From Vreelandella neptunia (GTDB lineage: Bacteria > Pseudomonadota > Gammaproteobacteria > Pseudomonadales > Halomonadaceae): DNA of 64,000 nt. Below are positions 25,217 through 34,552 of this stretch, in pieces. The translations under genes and the position numbers were made by a program. Below the pieces are notes generated by a model. It was not told the origin of the DNA, searched no databases, and was given only the letters and a program-made list of their open reading frames with translations. Numbering within the stretch: position 1 is the first letter of the stretch; each line of letters opens with the position of its first letter. The stretch spans positions 434,001 through 498,000 of the forward strand of contig NZ_JAKVTW010000001.1 of the NCBI RefSeq assembly GCF_022489065.1. Direction: 5' to 3'.

Positions 25217-25962
25217 TGCGATTGGTACAGATTTCCGATGCTCACCTACATGCGGTCATCGAAGCACGTTCCCGTGCAGGCGTGCCTTGGCGCCAGTTTC
25301 AGCAGGTATTAAGCGCTGTGAAGGCCGAACAGCCCGATATTGTGATCTTCACTGGGGATATCAGCCAGGACGAATCCGCCGCCTCGTACTCTCTGGCGGT
25401 GCAGGCAATGGAGACGTTGCCCTGCCCATGGTACTGGCTGCCGGGGAATCACGACCAGCTCGCGTTGATGACGGCTGAGCACCCCTTAATGGGAGAGGTG
25501 GATGTTCGCCCATGGCGCATTTTGCTGCTCAATACCCAGGTGGAAGGCAAACCCTTTGGGAAGCTGGGAAGCGAGCAATTAGCTAAGCTGCAAGAGCAGT
25601 TAGAGCAAGATGATCGCCCCACGCTCATCGCCATGCATCACCCGCCGGTGGATGTCGGCGCTGTGTGGATGGATGCCATTGGCCTACAAGATCGTGATGC
25701 ATTTTGGGAGCTGATTAGCAAATACCCTCAGGTAAACATCATCCTGTTCGGTCACGTGCATCAAGCTTACGCCGAACACCATCGCCTGGGCGAAAACACG
25801 ATTGATGTTTATGGCTGCCCGGCGATGGCCGATCAGTTTCTGCCCGGCGCTGAGCAGTTCGCCATTGATGAAGCTTCTCGCCCTGGTTATCGCATTGTCG
25901 ATTTAAGCTGGAGTGAGCTTTCAGGGAGCGAGTGGCAGACCTGGGTAGAGCGTATTGAGTGA
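25216..25962 (+). CDS. cpdA: 3',5'-cyclic-AMP phosphodiesterase CpdA (metallophosphoesterase)
   Basis: The 248-residue protein has the full calcineurin-like metal set: D8 and H10 (ISDAHLH), D48 (TGD), GNHD at 77-80, H141 and GHVH at 179-182. This is CpdA length and order. It lowers cAMP, or acts on a related phosphodiester. It starts with GTG, preceded by GGAG, and shares one base with the yqiB stop, so the three genes form an operon. Confidence 0.88.
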   Translation: MRLVQISDAHLHAVIEARSRAGVPWRQFQQVLSAVKAEQPDIVIFTGDISQDESAASYSLAVQAMETLPCPWYWLPGNHDQLALMTAEHPLMGEVDVRPWRILLLNTQVEGKPFGKLGSEQLAKLQEQLEQDDRPTLIAMHHPPVDVGAVWMDAIGLQDRDAFWELISKYPQVNIILFGHVHQAYAEHHRLGENTIDVYGCPAMADQFLPGAEQFAIDEASRPGYRIVDLSWSELSGSEWQTWVERIE

Positions 25963-26122
25963 TCCTCAATCGATCTACCAGTCCTTGTTAGTCAATTATG
26001 GAATAAAAAGATAGTTATTAATTCTTTTGGGTTATTATTGGCTCGGCGTTACCCTACCTGCATTCGAACATACAATATTCTTTAGCTTAAGTGATGAGCT
26101 TGTTCTTGTGAGGTATGGGGCC

Positions 26123-27115
26123 ATGACCCAATTGTCTACTATTTCTTCAAAGGAGCGGTCTTCAGCAACACGCTCTTCAGCGCCACAGCAGGAGGCTTTC
26201 CATACACCTGATGCTGCGCGCCTGACCCACCTCAAGCAGTTAGAAGCCGAGTCTATTCACATTATTCGTGAAGTCGCCGCTGAGTTCGCCAACCCGGTGA
26301 TGATGTACTCCATCGGCAAAGATTCTTCGGTCATGCTGCACTTGGCGCGTAAAGCTTTTTACCCTGGTACACCGCCATTCCCACTGATGCATGTGGATAC
26401 CACGTGGAAATTTCGCGAGATGATCGAGTTCCGCAACCGCATGGCCAAAGAGGCGGGAATGGAACTGATCGTGCATACCAACGAAGAGGGGCGGGCAGCC
26501 AATATCAACCCCTTCGATCATGGCAGCGCCAAATACACCGATATCATGAAAACCCAAGCGCTCAAGCAGGCGCTGGATAAGTATGGATTTGATGCGGCCT
26601 TCGGCGGCGCTCGACGTGATGAAGAGGCGTCCCGGGCCAAGGAGCGTGTCTACTCGTTCCGCGATAAGTATCACCGTTGGGACCCAAAGAATCAGCGCCC
26701 TGAGCTGTGGAATGTGTATAACGCCAAGGTCAATAAAGGCGAATCGATCCGCGTGTTCCCGCTCTCCAACTGGACCGAGCTGGATATCTGGCAATACATC
26801 TACTTAGAATCGATTCCCATCGTACCGCTCTACTACTCGGCCAAGCGCCCGGTGGTCGAGCGCGACGGTATGCAGATTATGGTCGATGACGACCGCCTAC
26901 CGTTAGCGCCTGGCGAAGTGCCTGAACAGAAGTCGGTGCGATTTAGAACGCTAGGCTGCTACCCCTTGACCGGCGCCGTGGAATCCGAAGCCGCAACGCT
27001 GCCGGAAATTATCCAAGAGATGCTGTTGACCCGAACCAGTGAGCGCAGTGGTCGTGCCATTGATCGCGACCAAGTCGGTTCGATGGAGAAGAAAAAGCGC
27101 GAGGGGTACTTCTAA
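26123..27115 (+). CDS. cysD: Sulfate adenylyltransferase subunit CysD
   Basis: The 330-residue protein belongs to the PAPS-reductase/ATP-sulfurylase small-subunit family. The PP-motif [19 protein letters not shown] is near residue 60, followed by [16 protein letters not shown] and [21 protein letters not shown]. With CysN it makes adenosine 5'-phosphosulfate for sulfate assimilation. The N-terminus carries about 25 extra polar residues compared with E. coli. I chose ATG 26123; an in-frame ATG at 26027 lies in AT-rich leader DNA. The leader (25985-26040) is where a CysB site would be expected, but I cannot confirm one. Confidence 0.93.
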   Translation: MTQLSTISSKERSSATRSSAPQQEAFHTPDAARLTHLKQLEAESIHIIREVAAEFANPVMMYSIGKDSSVMLHLARKAFYPGTPPFPLMHVDTTWKFREMIEFRNRMAKEAGMELIVHTNEEGRAANINPFDHGSAKYTDIMKTQALKQALDKYGFDAAFGGARRDEEASRAKERVYSFRDKYHRWDPKNQRPELWNVYNAKVNKGESIRVFPLSNWTELDIWQYIYLESIPIVPLYYSAKRPVVERDGMQIMVDDDRLPLAPGEVPEQKSVRFRTLGCYPLTGAVESEAATLPEIIQEMLLTRTSERSGRAIDRDQVGSMEKKKREGYF

Positions 27116-27116
27116 A

Positions 27117-28559
27117 ATGTCTCATCAATCCAACTTGATCGCCGATAATATTGAGCAGTACCTGCACGAGCACGAGAATAAAGATCTGCTGCGTTTTATT
27201 ACCTGCGGCAGCGTAGACGACGGTAAATCGACACTGATTGGCCGTCTGCTTCACGACTCGAAAATGATCTTTGAAGATCAACTGGCAGCGATCACCCAGG
27301 CTTCTAAAACCAGCGGTACGACCGGTGATACGGTTGATTTGGCGCTGTTGGTGGATGGCCTGCAGTCCGAGCGTGAGCAGGGCATTACCATCGATGTAGC
27401 GTACCGCTTTTTCTCCACCGATAAGCGCAAATTCATTATTGCTGATACCCCAGGGCATGAGCAGTACACCCGCAATATGGCCACCGGCGCTTCAACGGCC
27501 AGTTTGGCGATTATTTTGATCGATGCCCGCTACGGCGTGCAGACACAAACGCGCCGCCATAGCTTTATTGCCGACCTGCTAGGCATCCAGCACCTAGTCA
27601 TTGCGGTCAATAAGATGGATCTGGTGGGCTTCTCCGAGCAGCGTTTCAACGAGATAGTCGAGGAGTACCGCGCCTTTGCCACCAACCTGCAGGCGCCGGA
27701 TATTCGTTTTGTGCCGATGTCGGCGCTGAATGGCGACAATGTGGTTAATCGTAGCGAACAGACGCCCTGGTACTTTACCGGTGAATACCAGGGGCAAACG
27801 CTGATTGAGCTACTTGAGAGTGTTGAGATCACCCGCGATCAAAACCTAAGCGATCTGCGCTTGCCGGTACAGTACGTGAACCGTCCAAACCTTGATTTTC
27901 GCGGTTACTGCGGCACCTTGGCCGCCGGTGTGTTGCACCCTGGTCAAGCCGTTAAAGTCTTGCCATCGGGTAAAACATCGCGGGTTGCTCGGATTGTCAC
28001 CTTTGATGGGGATCTTGCCGCCGCTTATCCAGGCCAAGCGATTACGGTGACACTGGAGGATGAAATCGATATCTCCCGGGGCGACTGGCTGGTAGCAGTG
28101 GATAGCGAACTGCCGCTCTCCAATAGCTTTAAAGCCGATATTGTCTGGATGCACGAAGAAGTACTAGCACCGGGCAAGCTCTATGATTTCAAACTGGCGA
28201 CCCGCGACCTTTCAGGTCAGGTGAGCGCGATCGATTTCCAAATCGACGTCAACACCTTGGAGAAGCATGCCACACACTCGCTGGGTTTGAATGCGATTGC
28301 CCGCTGCGACGTTGAGCTGACCGCCGCCATTCCCGTGGATGATTATCGCACCAGCCCCGGTACCGGCAGCTTTATTATCGTTGATCGGTTGACTAACGTG
28401 ACCGTAGGCGCCGGTATGATCCGCGGCACGGCAAGCGCTCCAGGCAGTGTTTCAAGCACCACCGATTGGGCGGCATTTGAACGCGACCTAAATGCCCTGG
28501 TGCGTAAGCATTTTCCTCACTGGGAAGCGAAAGATATCAGCGGCTTATTCAACCGCTAA
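27117..28559 (+). CDS. cysN: Sulfate adenylyltransferase GTPase subunit CysN
   Basis: The 480-residue protein has the GTPase motifs [32 protein letters not shown] and NKMD, and two C-terminal EF-Tu-like beta domains. It ends at residue 480, so it is not fused to the APS kinase CysC as in Pseudomonas, and no cysC lies nearby. GTP hydrolysis drives APS formation by CysD. The ATG is one base after the cysD stop, with GAGGGG upstream inside cysD. A bidirectional terminator follows. Confidence 0.95.
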   Translation: MSHQSNLIADNIEQYLHEHENKDLLRFITCGSVDDGKSTLIGRLLHDSKMIFEDQLAAITQASKTSGTTGDTVDLALLVDGLQSEREQGITIDVAYRFFSTDKRKFIIADTPGHEQYTRNMATGASTASLAIILIDARYGVQTQTRRHSFIADLLGIQHLVIAVNKMDLVGFSEQRFNEIVEEYRAFATNLQAPDIRFVPMSALNGDNVVNRSEQTPWYFTGEYQGQTLIELLESVEITRDQNLSDLRLPVQYVNRPNLDFRGYCGTLAAGVLHPGQAVKVLPSGKTSRVARIVTFDGDLAAAYPGQAITVTLEDEIDISRGDWLVAVDSELPLSNSFKADIVWMHEEVLAPGKLYDFKLATRDLSGQVSAIDFQIDVNTLEKHATHSLGLNAIARCDVELTAAIPVDDYRTSPGTGSFIIVDRLTNVTVGAGMIRGTASAPGSVSSTTDWAAFERDLNALVRKHFPHWEAKDISGLFNR

Positions 28560-28584
28560 GAGCGTTGATGCACCAGTGCAGCAC

Positions 28585-28628
28585 AAAACACAGCGGCCCG
28601 CATTTTAAAGCGGGCCGCTGTGTTTTTA
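28585..28628 (+). terminator. Bidirectional terminator between cysN and tupA
   Basis: A long GC-rich stem (ACACAGCGGCCCGC with GCGGGCCGCTGTGT) around an AT loop is flanked by A residues on the left and five T residues on the right. It serves the converging cysDN and tup operons. Confidence 0.9.
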
Positions 28629-28640
28629 AGAATACAAATA

Positions 28641-29450
28641 TTACTCAGCGTTAGGGAAAAACAGCTGCTGGCCGTCTACCTCAAAATCCGCAATCGCTTG
28701 CTGACCCTCTTCAGAGACCAGCCACTCATGCCACTGAGCCGCAAGATCGTGTTTCAGATCTGGATGGCGTTCTTCCGAGAGCAGTAGGCTGCCGTACTGG
28801 TTGAATAGCGCTTCATCGCCTTCAAACAGCAGGGTTAGGTCTTGTGGGTTTTCAAAGGCAACCCAGGTGGCGCGGTCGGTAAATGTATAGGCATCCATAC
28901 CGGCGGCGGTGTTTAGCGTGGGGCCCATGCCGCTACCCAATTCGCGATACCACTCGCCCTTTGGCGTGACGCCAGCATCTTCCCACAAGCGCAGTTCAGC
29001 GCGGTTGGTGCCGCTATCGTCGCCGCGTGAAGCGAAAGGTGACGCGCTCTCTGCAATACGCTGCATGGCATCGGTGACAGATTCGCTGTCACTGATTCCT
29101 GCAGGATCATCACTCGGGCCAACGATCACGAAATCGTTGTACATGACATTAAGACGTTCAGTGGCATAGCCATCGGCCACAAACTGCTCTTCGCCCGCCG
29201 TATCATGAACTAACAGGCTATCGGCGTCACCACGGCGACCAATCTCAAACGCCTGACCGGTGCCTACTGCGACAACACGAACTTCAATTCCCGTCTCTTC
29301 GGTGAAGGTGGGGATGATAGCGTCGAACAAACCTGAATTTTCAGTCGAGGTGGTGGAGGCCAGCGTGATGTAATCATCGGCCGCCATCAACGAACCGCTA
29401 AAGGTCAGGCCTAGGGCGCCTAAGGTAATAAATGCAGTCGCTTTCTTCAT
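28641..29450 (-). CDS. tupA: Tungstate ABC transporter substrate-binding protein TupA
   Basis: The 269-residue protein has a signal peptide (cleavage after LMA near residue 23) and the TupA oxyanion motif LASTTSTENSGLF right after it. The second binding segment is FASRGDDSGTNRAELRLWEDAG. These TTST and SRGDDSGT stretches separate TupA from ModA. It binds tungstate, possibly molybdate, in the periplasm. AAGGAG precedes the ATG. It is the last gene of the tupB-tupC-tupA operon. Confidence 0.92.
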   Translation of the reverse strand: MKKATAFITLGALGLTFSGSLMAADDYITLASTTSTENSGLFDAIIPTFTEETGIEVRVVAVGTGQAFEIGRRGDADSLLVHDTAGEEQFVADGYATERLNVMYNDFVIVGPSDDPAGISDSESVTDAMQRIAESASPFASRGDDSGTNRAELRLWEDAGVTPKGEWYRELGSGMGPTLNTAAGMDAYTFTDRATWVAFENPQDLTLLFEGDEALFNQYGSLLLSEERHPDLKHDLAAQWHEWLVSEEGQQAIADFEVDGQQLFFPNAE

Positions 29451-29503
29451 GTTATTGCTCCTTGATCATTGTTTATTAGTCACAGAGTTCACGAGCTTCA
29501 GGG

Positions 29504-30220
29504 TTACCAAACCAGCTCGCCCCGAATAAACGCCCCCGCCTCGGGTGAGGAGGGGGTAGTAAAAAACTCATCAACAGGGGTATGTTCGAGTAATTCGCCG
29601 TTATGTAGAAACAGCACATCGTTGGCTAAACGACGGGCTTGATGTAAGTCGTGGGTAGTCATAACGATGCGTGTACCGCTGTGATGAAACTCAAGCACTG
29701 CATCTTCAACGGCTTTAATAGCGGCGGGATCCAGCGCCGAGGTGGGCTCGTCTAAAAACAGCACTTGAGGATTGAGCAGCCAGGCTCGCGCTAGCGCTAA
29801 ACGCTGCTGCTCGCCGCCGGAAAGTACCCGTGCTGGACGCTTAGCGAGGTGGGCTAAGCCAAACTTTTCCAGCGCACTCATGGCCTGGGCTTTACGGCGT
29901 TGACGAGCTGTTTTATGAATTGCCAATACGTAGGTGAGATTATCCAGCGCCGAACGACGCAACAGCACCGGGCGCTGGAAGACCATGGCTTGGGCAGGCG
30001 GCGCGCCTTGCCATCGCACCGTGCCGCTAGTAGGCGTCAATAGGCCATGGGCCAAGCGCATTAATAGACTTTTGCCTGCACCATTCGGCCCCATGATTAG
30101 CGTTCGCTGGCAGCCTGTAAGGCGCAACGAAGTAGGTTTAAGCAGCGTATGACCACGATGGATAAAGCCCACACTATCGAGTTCCAGGGCCGCCACGGGA
30201 GGTGTGTGATGTACATTCAT
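29504..30220 (-). CDS. tupC: Tungstate ABC transporter ATP-binding protein
   Basis: The 238-residue ATPase has Walker A GPNGAGKS near residue 45, the Q-loop VFQRPVLLRR, signature LSGGEQQRLALARA, Walker B VLFLDEPTSALD and switch His in TTHDLHQA. Its length and position between the permease and TupA identify it as the tungstate transporter ATPase. It overlaps the permease gene by 4 bases. Confidence 0.9.
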   Translation of the reverse strand: MNVHHTPPVAALELDSVGFIHRGHTLLKPTSLRLTGCQRTLIMGPNGAGKSLLMRLAHGLLTPTSGTVRWQGAPPAQAMVFQRPVLLRRSALDNLTYVLAIHKTARQRRKAQAMSALEKFGLAHLAKRPARVLSGGEQQRLALARAWLLNPQVLFLDEPTSALDPAAIKAVEDAVLEFHHSGTRIVMTTHDLHQARRLANDVLFLHNGELLEHTPVDEFFTTPSSPEAGAFIRGELVW

Positions 30221-30921
30221 CCCAGCCGCCTTTTCGCCGTTTCACCGATGATGTGTGCGATGGCATTAATCATGGTCACCAGCGCGAGCAGAATAATGCC
30301 TAAGCCAAGCGCCATGGGCAGGTTGCCCTTGCTGGTTTCTAGCACAATGCTGGTGGTCATCACGCGAGTGACACCATCGATATTGCCACCCACGATCATT
30401 ACAGCGCCCACTTCAGCGCTGGCACGACCAAAGCCCGCCAGTATGACAGTCATTAGTGCGAAGCGCGCATCCCAAAGCAGTGTCGGAATCATGCGGCTAC
30501 GTGATAACCCAAGGGAGTTCAATTGCTCGGCGTACTCGGCATGCAGCGCTTCGATCTGTTGTCGGGTAAGGGCGGCAATAATCGGCAATACCAATATCAC
30601 CTGTGCGATGACCATCGCCGTGGGAGTGAATAGTAGCCCCCATTCACCCAGTGGGCCTGCGCGTGAAAGCAGTAGGTAAACGCAGAGTCCAGCAACCACT
30701 GGCGGTAACCCCATCAGAGCATTGAGGGCAATAATGACGCCGTTGCGCCCAGGAAAGCGCCATAGCGCGAGGGCAGCCCCCAAAGGCAGTGCTAACAGGC
30801 TGGCCACGAACACGGCTATTAGCGAGACCTGTAGCGAAAGTATGACGATGGAGAGTAGCGCGCTATCCATGCTCATGATGAGAGCGAGGGCAGTCCTAAA
30901 GGCGTTGTCACTAGTCGGCAT
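30217..30921 (-). CDS. tupB: Tungstate ABC transporter permease
   Basis: The 234-residue permease has about five or six membrane segments and the cytoplasmic coupling loop QLNSLGLSRSRMIPTLLWDARFALMTVILAGFGRASAEVG, typical of TupB. ATG 30921 lacks a clear ribosome site; an internal ATG at 30876 (MSMDSALLSIVILSLQV) is an alternative that keeps all membrane segments. It heads the operon and faces the tungstate-type regulator. Confidence 0.88.
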   Translation of the reverse strand: MPTSDNAFRTALALIMSMDSALLSIVILSLQVSLIAVFVASLLALPLGAALALWRFPGRNGVIIALNALMGLPPVVAGLCVYLLLSRAGPLGEWGLLFTPTAMVIAQVILVLPIIAALTRQQIEALHAEYAEQLNSLGLSRSRMIPTLLWDARFALMTVILAGFGRASAEVGAVMIVGGNIDGVTRVMTTSIVLETSKGNLPMALGLGIILLALVTMINAIAHIIGETAKRRLG

Positions 30922-31000
30922 TGAGCGTTAGCGTCATTATCAGGTGTATGGGCGCATGATGTACTGAAAAATTATCGATTGCACTGTCAGCTGAAATCAA

Positions 31001-31023
31001 TGCAGTCTTATGCAGTAAACTGC
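31001..31023. promoter_or_regulatory. Repeated GCAGT elements between tupB and the regulator gene
   Basis: TGCAGT occurs at 31001 and again at 31011, the latter inside the perfect dyad GCAGT-AA-ACTGC (31012-31023). A second dyad TCAGCTGA lies at 30987-30994. They sit in the divergent promoter region and are candidate binding sites for the adjacent regulator. Confidence 0.35.
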
Positions 31024-31059
31024 CAATAGCAGGCACATGCCTATTGAGGCTCTATTGAG

Positions 31060-31947
31060 ATGACTGAACGACACGTTTATTTGACTACTGCTGAAGTCGC
31101 CGACTACCTACGACTGAAAGAGCGTAAGGTGTACGATCTGGTCAGCCAAGGCCAAATCCCCTGTAGCCGGATAACCGGAAAGCTGCTGTTTCCTCGTCAG
31201 CAGATTGATCTATGGGTGCTGAGTCATTTAGAGGGCGATCAGGCCCAGAGATTTTCGCTACCGCTAGTGGTCGCAGGCAGTCAGGACCCATTATTAGAGT
31301 GGGCTATTCGAGAGAGCAGCTCCGATTTGGCCATGCTGTGCCAGGGCAGTGGTGATGGCGTGCGCCGCTTACTCGATGGCAAAGCCATGCTGGCGGGCAT
31401 TCACTTGCTCGATCCGATATCTCAACGCTACAACGAACCCGGTGCATTAGGTTTAAGCGGCATGCGTGATCTATTGATCGTGCACTGGGCTACGCGCCGC
31501 CAAGGGCTGCTATTGCCCATCGATAATCCACTGAAGATCGCAGGGCTAAGCGATTTGCAAAAAGCAAACATTCGCGTGGCGCATCGCCAGCCGGATGCCG
31601 GTGCGGCAAGGTTGCTGAGTTGTCTATTGTCACAAGCGGGCATCGATAGCTCAACGCTTAACTGGGCGCCTCATGCTTCCTTGAGTGAAGATGATTTGGC
31701 ATTGAGTGTTCGGCAAGGCGAGGCGGATGTGGGGCTAGGGGTTGAGGCCGCAGCTCACCGACAGCAATTGGGCTTCGTTCCTCTTTGCGAGGAGCCGTTT
31801 GACTTAATCATGCAGCGACGGAGCTATTTCGAACCGCCAATACAGCGATTGTTGGCATTTACTCATCAATCCCGCTTTGCCGAGCGTGCAGCACAGTTAG
31901 GGGGTTATAATCTTGCTGAAACAGGTAAGATCGTCCATAACGCTTAG
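31060..31947 (+). CDS. HTH and periplasmic-binding-like regulator, probable tungstate/molybdate-responsive repressor
   Basis: The 295-residue protein has an excisionase/MerR-type N-terminal helix-turn-helix (YLTTAEVADYLRLKERKVYDLVSQGQIPCSRITGK, about 7-41). A C-terminal domain related to oxyanion-binding proteins starts near LPLVVAGSQDPLLEWAI. This is the layout of TunR-type regulators. It is transcribed divergently from tupBCA, so it most likely senses tungstate or molybdate and controls uptake. The ATG has weak ribosome-site support (TTGAG). Confidence 0.8.
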   Translation: MTERHVYLTTAEVADYLRLKERKVYDLVSQGQIPCSRITGKLLFPRQQIDLWVLSHLEGDQAQRFSLPLVVAGSQDPLLEWAIRESSSDLAMLCQGSGDGVRRLLDGKAMLAGIHLLDPISQRYNEPGALGLSGMRDLLIVHWATRRQGLLLPIDNPLKIAGLSDLQKANIRVAHRQPDAGAARLLSCLLSQAGIDSSTLNWAPHASLSEDDLALSVRQGEADVGLGVEAAAHRQQLGFVPLCEEPFDLIMQRRSYFEPPIQRLLAFTHQSRFAERAAQLGGYNLAETGKIVHNA

Positions 31948-32053
31948 CGCAGGATCGATAGTCTCGATTCATTAGCAGGGTAGCTTGACGCTGTTACTAT
32001 ATGCGCCACACTAGTGGAGCGTTACAGACGCAAATCATCACGAAAAGGAGAGC

Positions 32054-32620
32054 ATGATGAAACAAGCACTAAACGGTAAACGAGTGGCTATTTTAGCCGC
32101 CGCTGGTTTTGAAGAGTCTGAGTTGAGCGTGCCGCGTGCCGCGCTACAGAAAGAGGGCGTTGAGGTTCACGTGGTCACCCCCGATGGCAAGGGAATTAAG
32201 GCTTGGGCGGAAACCGACTGGGGCGACACCTACGAGGCCGATAAAGCGCTTGCTGATGTCAATGAGTCTGACTACCACGCGCTGGTACTTCCCGGTGGCT
32301 TATTCAACCCTGACGAACTGCGCACCAACGATGAAGCATTGAGCTTCGTAAAAGCGTTTTTCCAAGCAGGTAAACCCGTGGCAGCGATTTGCCATGCCCC
32401 CTGGATATTGATCAATGCAGGCGTGGTAGAAGGCCGTCGTATGACCTCCGTTCCTAGCGTTGCACAAGACCTGCTCAACGCTGGCGCTGAATGGGTGGAT
32501 GAGCCTGTCGTCGTCGACAGTGGTCTAGTGACCAGCCGCACACCGAAAGACTTGGATGCCTTCAATGCCAAGTTACTCGAAGAGCTTCAGGAAGGGCGTC
32601 ACTCCGGTCAACACGCTTGA
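32054..32620 (+). CDS. DJ-1/PfpI family protein (YhbO-like)
   Basis: The 188-residue protein has the DJ-1/PfpI fold: VAILAAAGFEESEL with catalytic Glu20, LVLPGGLFNPDELR, and AAICHAPW with nucleophile Cys113 followed by His114. Members act as stress-linked deglycases or glyoxalases, although some are called proteases. AAGGAG precedes the ATG pair at 32054/32057. It overlaps the next gene's start by one base. Confidence 0.9.
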   Translation: MMKQALNGKRVAILAAAGFEESELSVPRAALQKEGVEVHVVTPDGKGIKAWAETDWGDTYEADKALADVNESDYHALVLPGGLFNPDELRTNDEALSFVKAFFQAGKPVAAICHAPWILINAGVVEGRRMTSVPSVAQDLLNAGAEWVDEPVVVDSGLVTSRTPKDLDAFNAKLLEELQEGRHSGQHA

Positions 32621-33744
32621 TGGGCATACTGCGTCAGTGGGCAAGCTTTGTTAAAAGGCTTGTCCACGTTATTGCCAAACCTATTAAAGGCGACAGTGGC
32701 CGCGGTGGCATGGTGGTTCACCCCTACCGCGGTTACGGTTCCCAGCGTGAAATATTTGTCATGGGTAGGGTGTTTCGTCAGGCCGCACTTGGCCGGGCGA
32801 TCCCTCGCCATGGCATGCTGCGCGATACCGCAGATGTGGCACGGCGAATTTTGCGCCGCGGGCTGGCCGATGCTCAGGTAGAGATTCATATAGGCGAAAA
32901 TAAGCTCTGCGTCGGCACGGATCGGGATGGCTATTTCGATGTGCATTTGCCGATTAGCCACACCCTACCCATCGATGTCTCCTGGCACCGCGCTGATATT
33001 CTGGTTCATTGCCCAGGGCAGACGCCGGTACGCACCCACGTAGAGGTTTACGTGCCGCCACCGGAGGCTGACTTGCTGGTCATTAGTGATATCGATGATA
33101 CGGTCATGTTCACCGGTGTAGCAGAGAAGCTGAAAATGCTTTATCGCCTGTTCGTTAAAAAACCTCACCGGCGCACGGCTTTTCCTGGCGTCGCATCGCT
33201 TTATCAAGCGCTGCATCGCGGCGTAAGTGAGCGCGCTGAACGCCCCATTTTGTATGTTTCTCGTGGGCCGTGGGCGATATACGAAATGCTTGAAACCTTC
33301 TTTCAGATCAATCGCATTCCCGTCGGCCCTATCTTATTTCTGCGTGAATGGGGAATTTCATGGCGCAGGCCATGGCCTCGCCGTGCAGAGGAGCATAAGC
33401 GCGATCTGATCGACCGCATGCTTACCCTCTATAACGACATGCCATGCATACTCATTGGCGATAGCGGCCAACACGACCCAGAAGTGTATATCGAAATCGT
33501 GAAGGCTTACCCAAATCGCATTAAAGCCATCTATATACGGCGCGTGGATAAAAATCCCAAGCGAGAAGAGGCAATCCAGCGGCTGCGTGATGAGCTGGTG
33601 GGTACTCAGTGCGAATTGGTGCTTGCCGCTGATAGCGTTCTGATTGCTGAGCATGCCCACGCCCAGGGCGATATATCTTCCCATGGTTTAGCGGCAGTAA
33701 GGCGCGATGTGGAAGAGCAGCGCAACGATCCTGATCCTGCATAA
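32620..33744 (+). CDS. App1 phosphatase domain (DUF2183) protein
   Basis: The 374-residue protein has a beta-rich N-terminal part (to about residue 145) followed by the App1/DUF2183 HAD-like domain. This carries DLLVISDIDDTVMFTG (catalytic Asp pair), ILYVSRGPWAIYEML, and CILIGDSGQHDPEVY. Yeast App1 is a phosphatidate phosphatase; bacterial members are uncharacterised. It is coupled to the DJ-1 gene by an overlapping stop/start. A lipid phosphatase role is inferred from the family. Confidence 0.82.
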   Translation: MGILRQWASFVKRLVHVIAKPIKGDSGRGGMVVHPYRGYGSQREIFVMGRVFRQAALGRAIPRHGMLRDTADVARRILRRGLADAQVEIHIGENKLCVGTDRDGYFDVHLPISHTLPIDVSWHRADILVHCPGQTPVRTHVEVYVPPPEADLLVISDIDDTVMFTGVAEKLKMLYRLFVKKPHRRTAFPGVASLYQALHRGVSERAERPILYVSRGPWAIYEMLETFFQINRIPVGPILFLREWGISWRRPWPRRAEEHKRDLIDRMLTLYNDMPCILIGDSGQHDPEVYIEIVKAYPNRIKAIYIRRVDKNPKREEAIQRLRDELVGTQCELVLAADSVLIAEHAHAQGDISSHGLAAVRRDVEEQRNDPDPA

Positions 33745-33858
33745 GCGCACTCCCGGACGAGGCTGTTGCCAAGCCAGTCCCCATGGTAAAAGCTAATCTG
33801 GTAAAACATTGTTCACCGTCGTTTGTCTAACGGCGGTTGTGTGTGGATAGGGGCTGCC

Positions 33859-34533
33859 ATGGTTGTTCTGCTGATCATTTTTGCACTGGCCGTTTTCGTG
33901 CTCCCCAACGTATGGGCCAAATGGGTGCTTAAACGCCATACCCGTGGTCGTGACGATTACCCCGGCACGGGGGCGGAACTTGCCGACCATTTACTGCGCA
34001 GGCTCGGCATTGTGGGCGCGAGTGTCGAGCGCACCGAGTTCGGCGACCATTACGACCCGGAAACACGCTGCGTGCGGCTTTCCCCGGATCATTATGATGG
34101 CCGTTCGCTAACCGCTGTCACGGTGGCTGCCCATGAAGTAGGCCATGCTATTCAACATTATCAGGGTTATGCGCCACTCGTGGCGCGCAGCCGGTTAGTA
34201 GGCGTTGCTCAAAAAGCCGAGAAACTCGGTGCTGTGCTGATGATGGCCGCCCCTTTTCTATTTATTTTGACGCGCTTACCGGGCGGTTTGGCAATAGTCA
34301 TTGCAATGGCAGTGATCAGCTTCGGTACTGCAGCCGTGGTGCATCTAGTGACGCTGCCGGTGGAGTTCGATGCTAGCTTCAATCGGGCGCTGCCGCTTTT
34401 GAAAGAGTACGTGCCGCCTGCAGATATGAAAGGCGCGAGGCACGTACTCACCGCCTGCGCCTTTACCTATGTGGCCGCTTCACTGGCCAGCGTGATGAAT
34501 CTAGGCCGCTGGTTGGTGATATTGCGGCGTTAA
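33859..34533 (+). CDS. YugP-type neutral zinc metallopeptidase, membrane protein
   Basis: The 224-residue protein has an N-terminal membrane helix, the zinc motif HEVGHAIQH near residue 98, and two more hydrophobic segments in the second half. It matches the YugP family (PF04298), slightly short. The catalytic side probably faces the cytoplasm or membrane; substrates are unknown. ATG 33859 has AGGGG 6 bases upstream; GTG 33841 or TTG 33823 would extend the N-terminal helix. Confidence 0.85.
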   Translation: MVVLLIIFALAVFVLPNVWAKWVLKRHTRGRDDYPGTGAELADHLLRRLGIVGASVERTEFGDHYDPETRCVRLSPDHYDGRSLTAVTVAAHEVGHAIQHYQGYAPLVARSRLVGVAQKAEKLGAVLMMAAPFLFILTRLPGGLAIVIAMAVISFGTAAVVHLVTLPVEFDASFNRALPLLKEYVPPADMKGARHVLTACAFTYVAASLASVMNLGRWLVILRR

Positions 34534-34552
34534 AGATGAAAGTGCCCAACAC

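Noticed and set aside
26123-28559. Fused CysNC bifunctional enzyme
   Set aside because: CysN ends at 480 residues at a stop codon followed by a terminator; no APS kinase domain follows.
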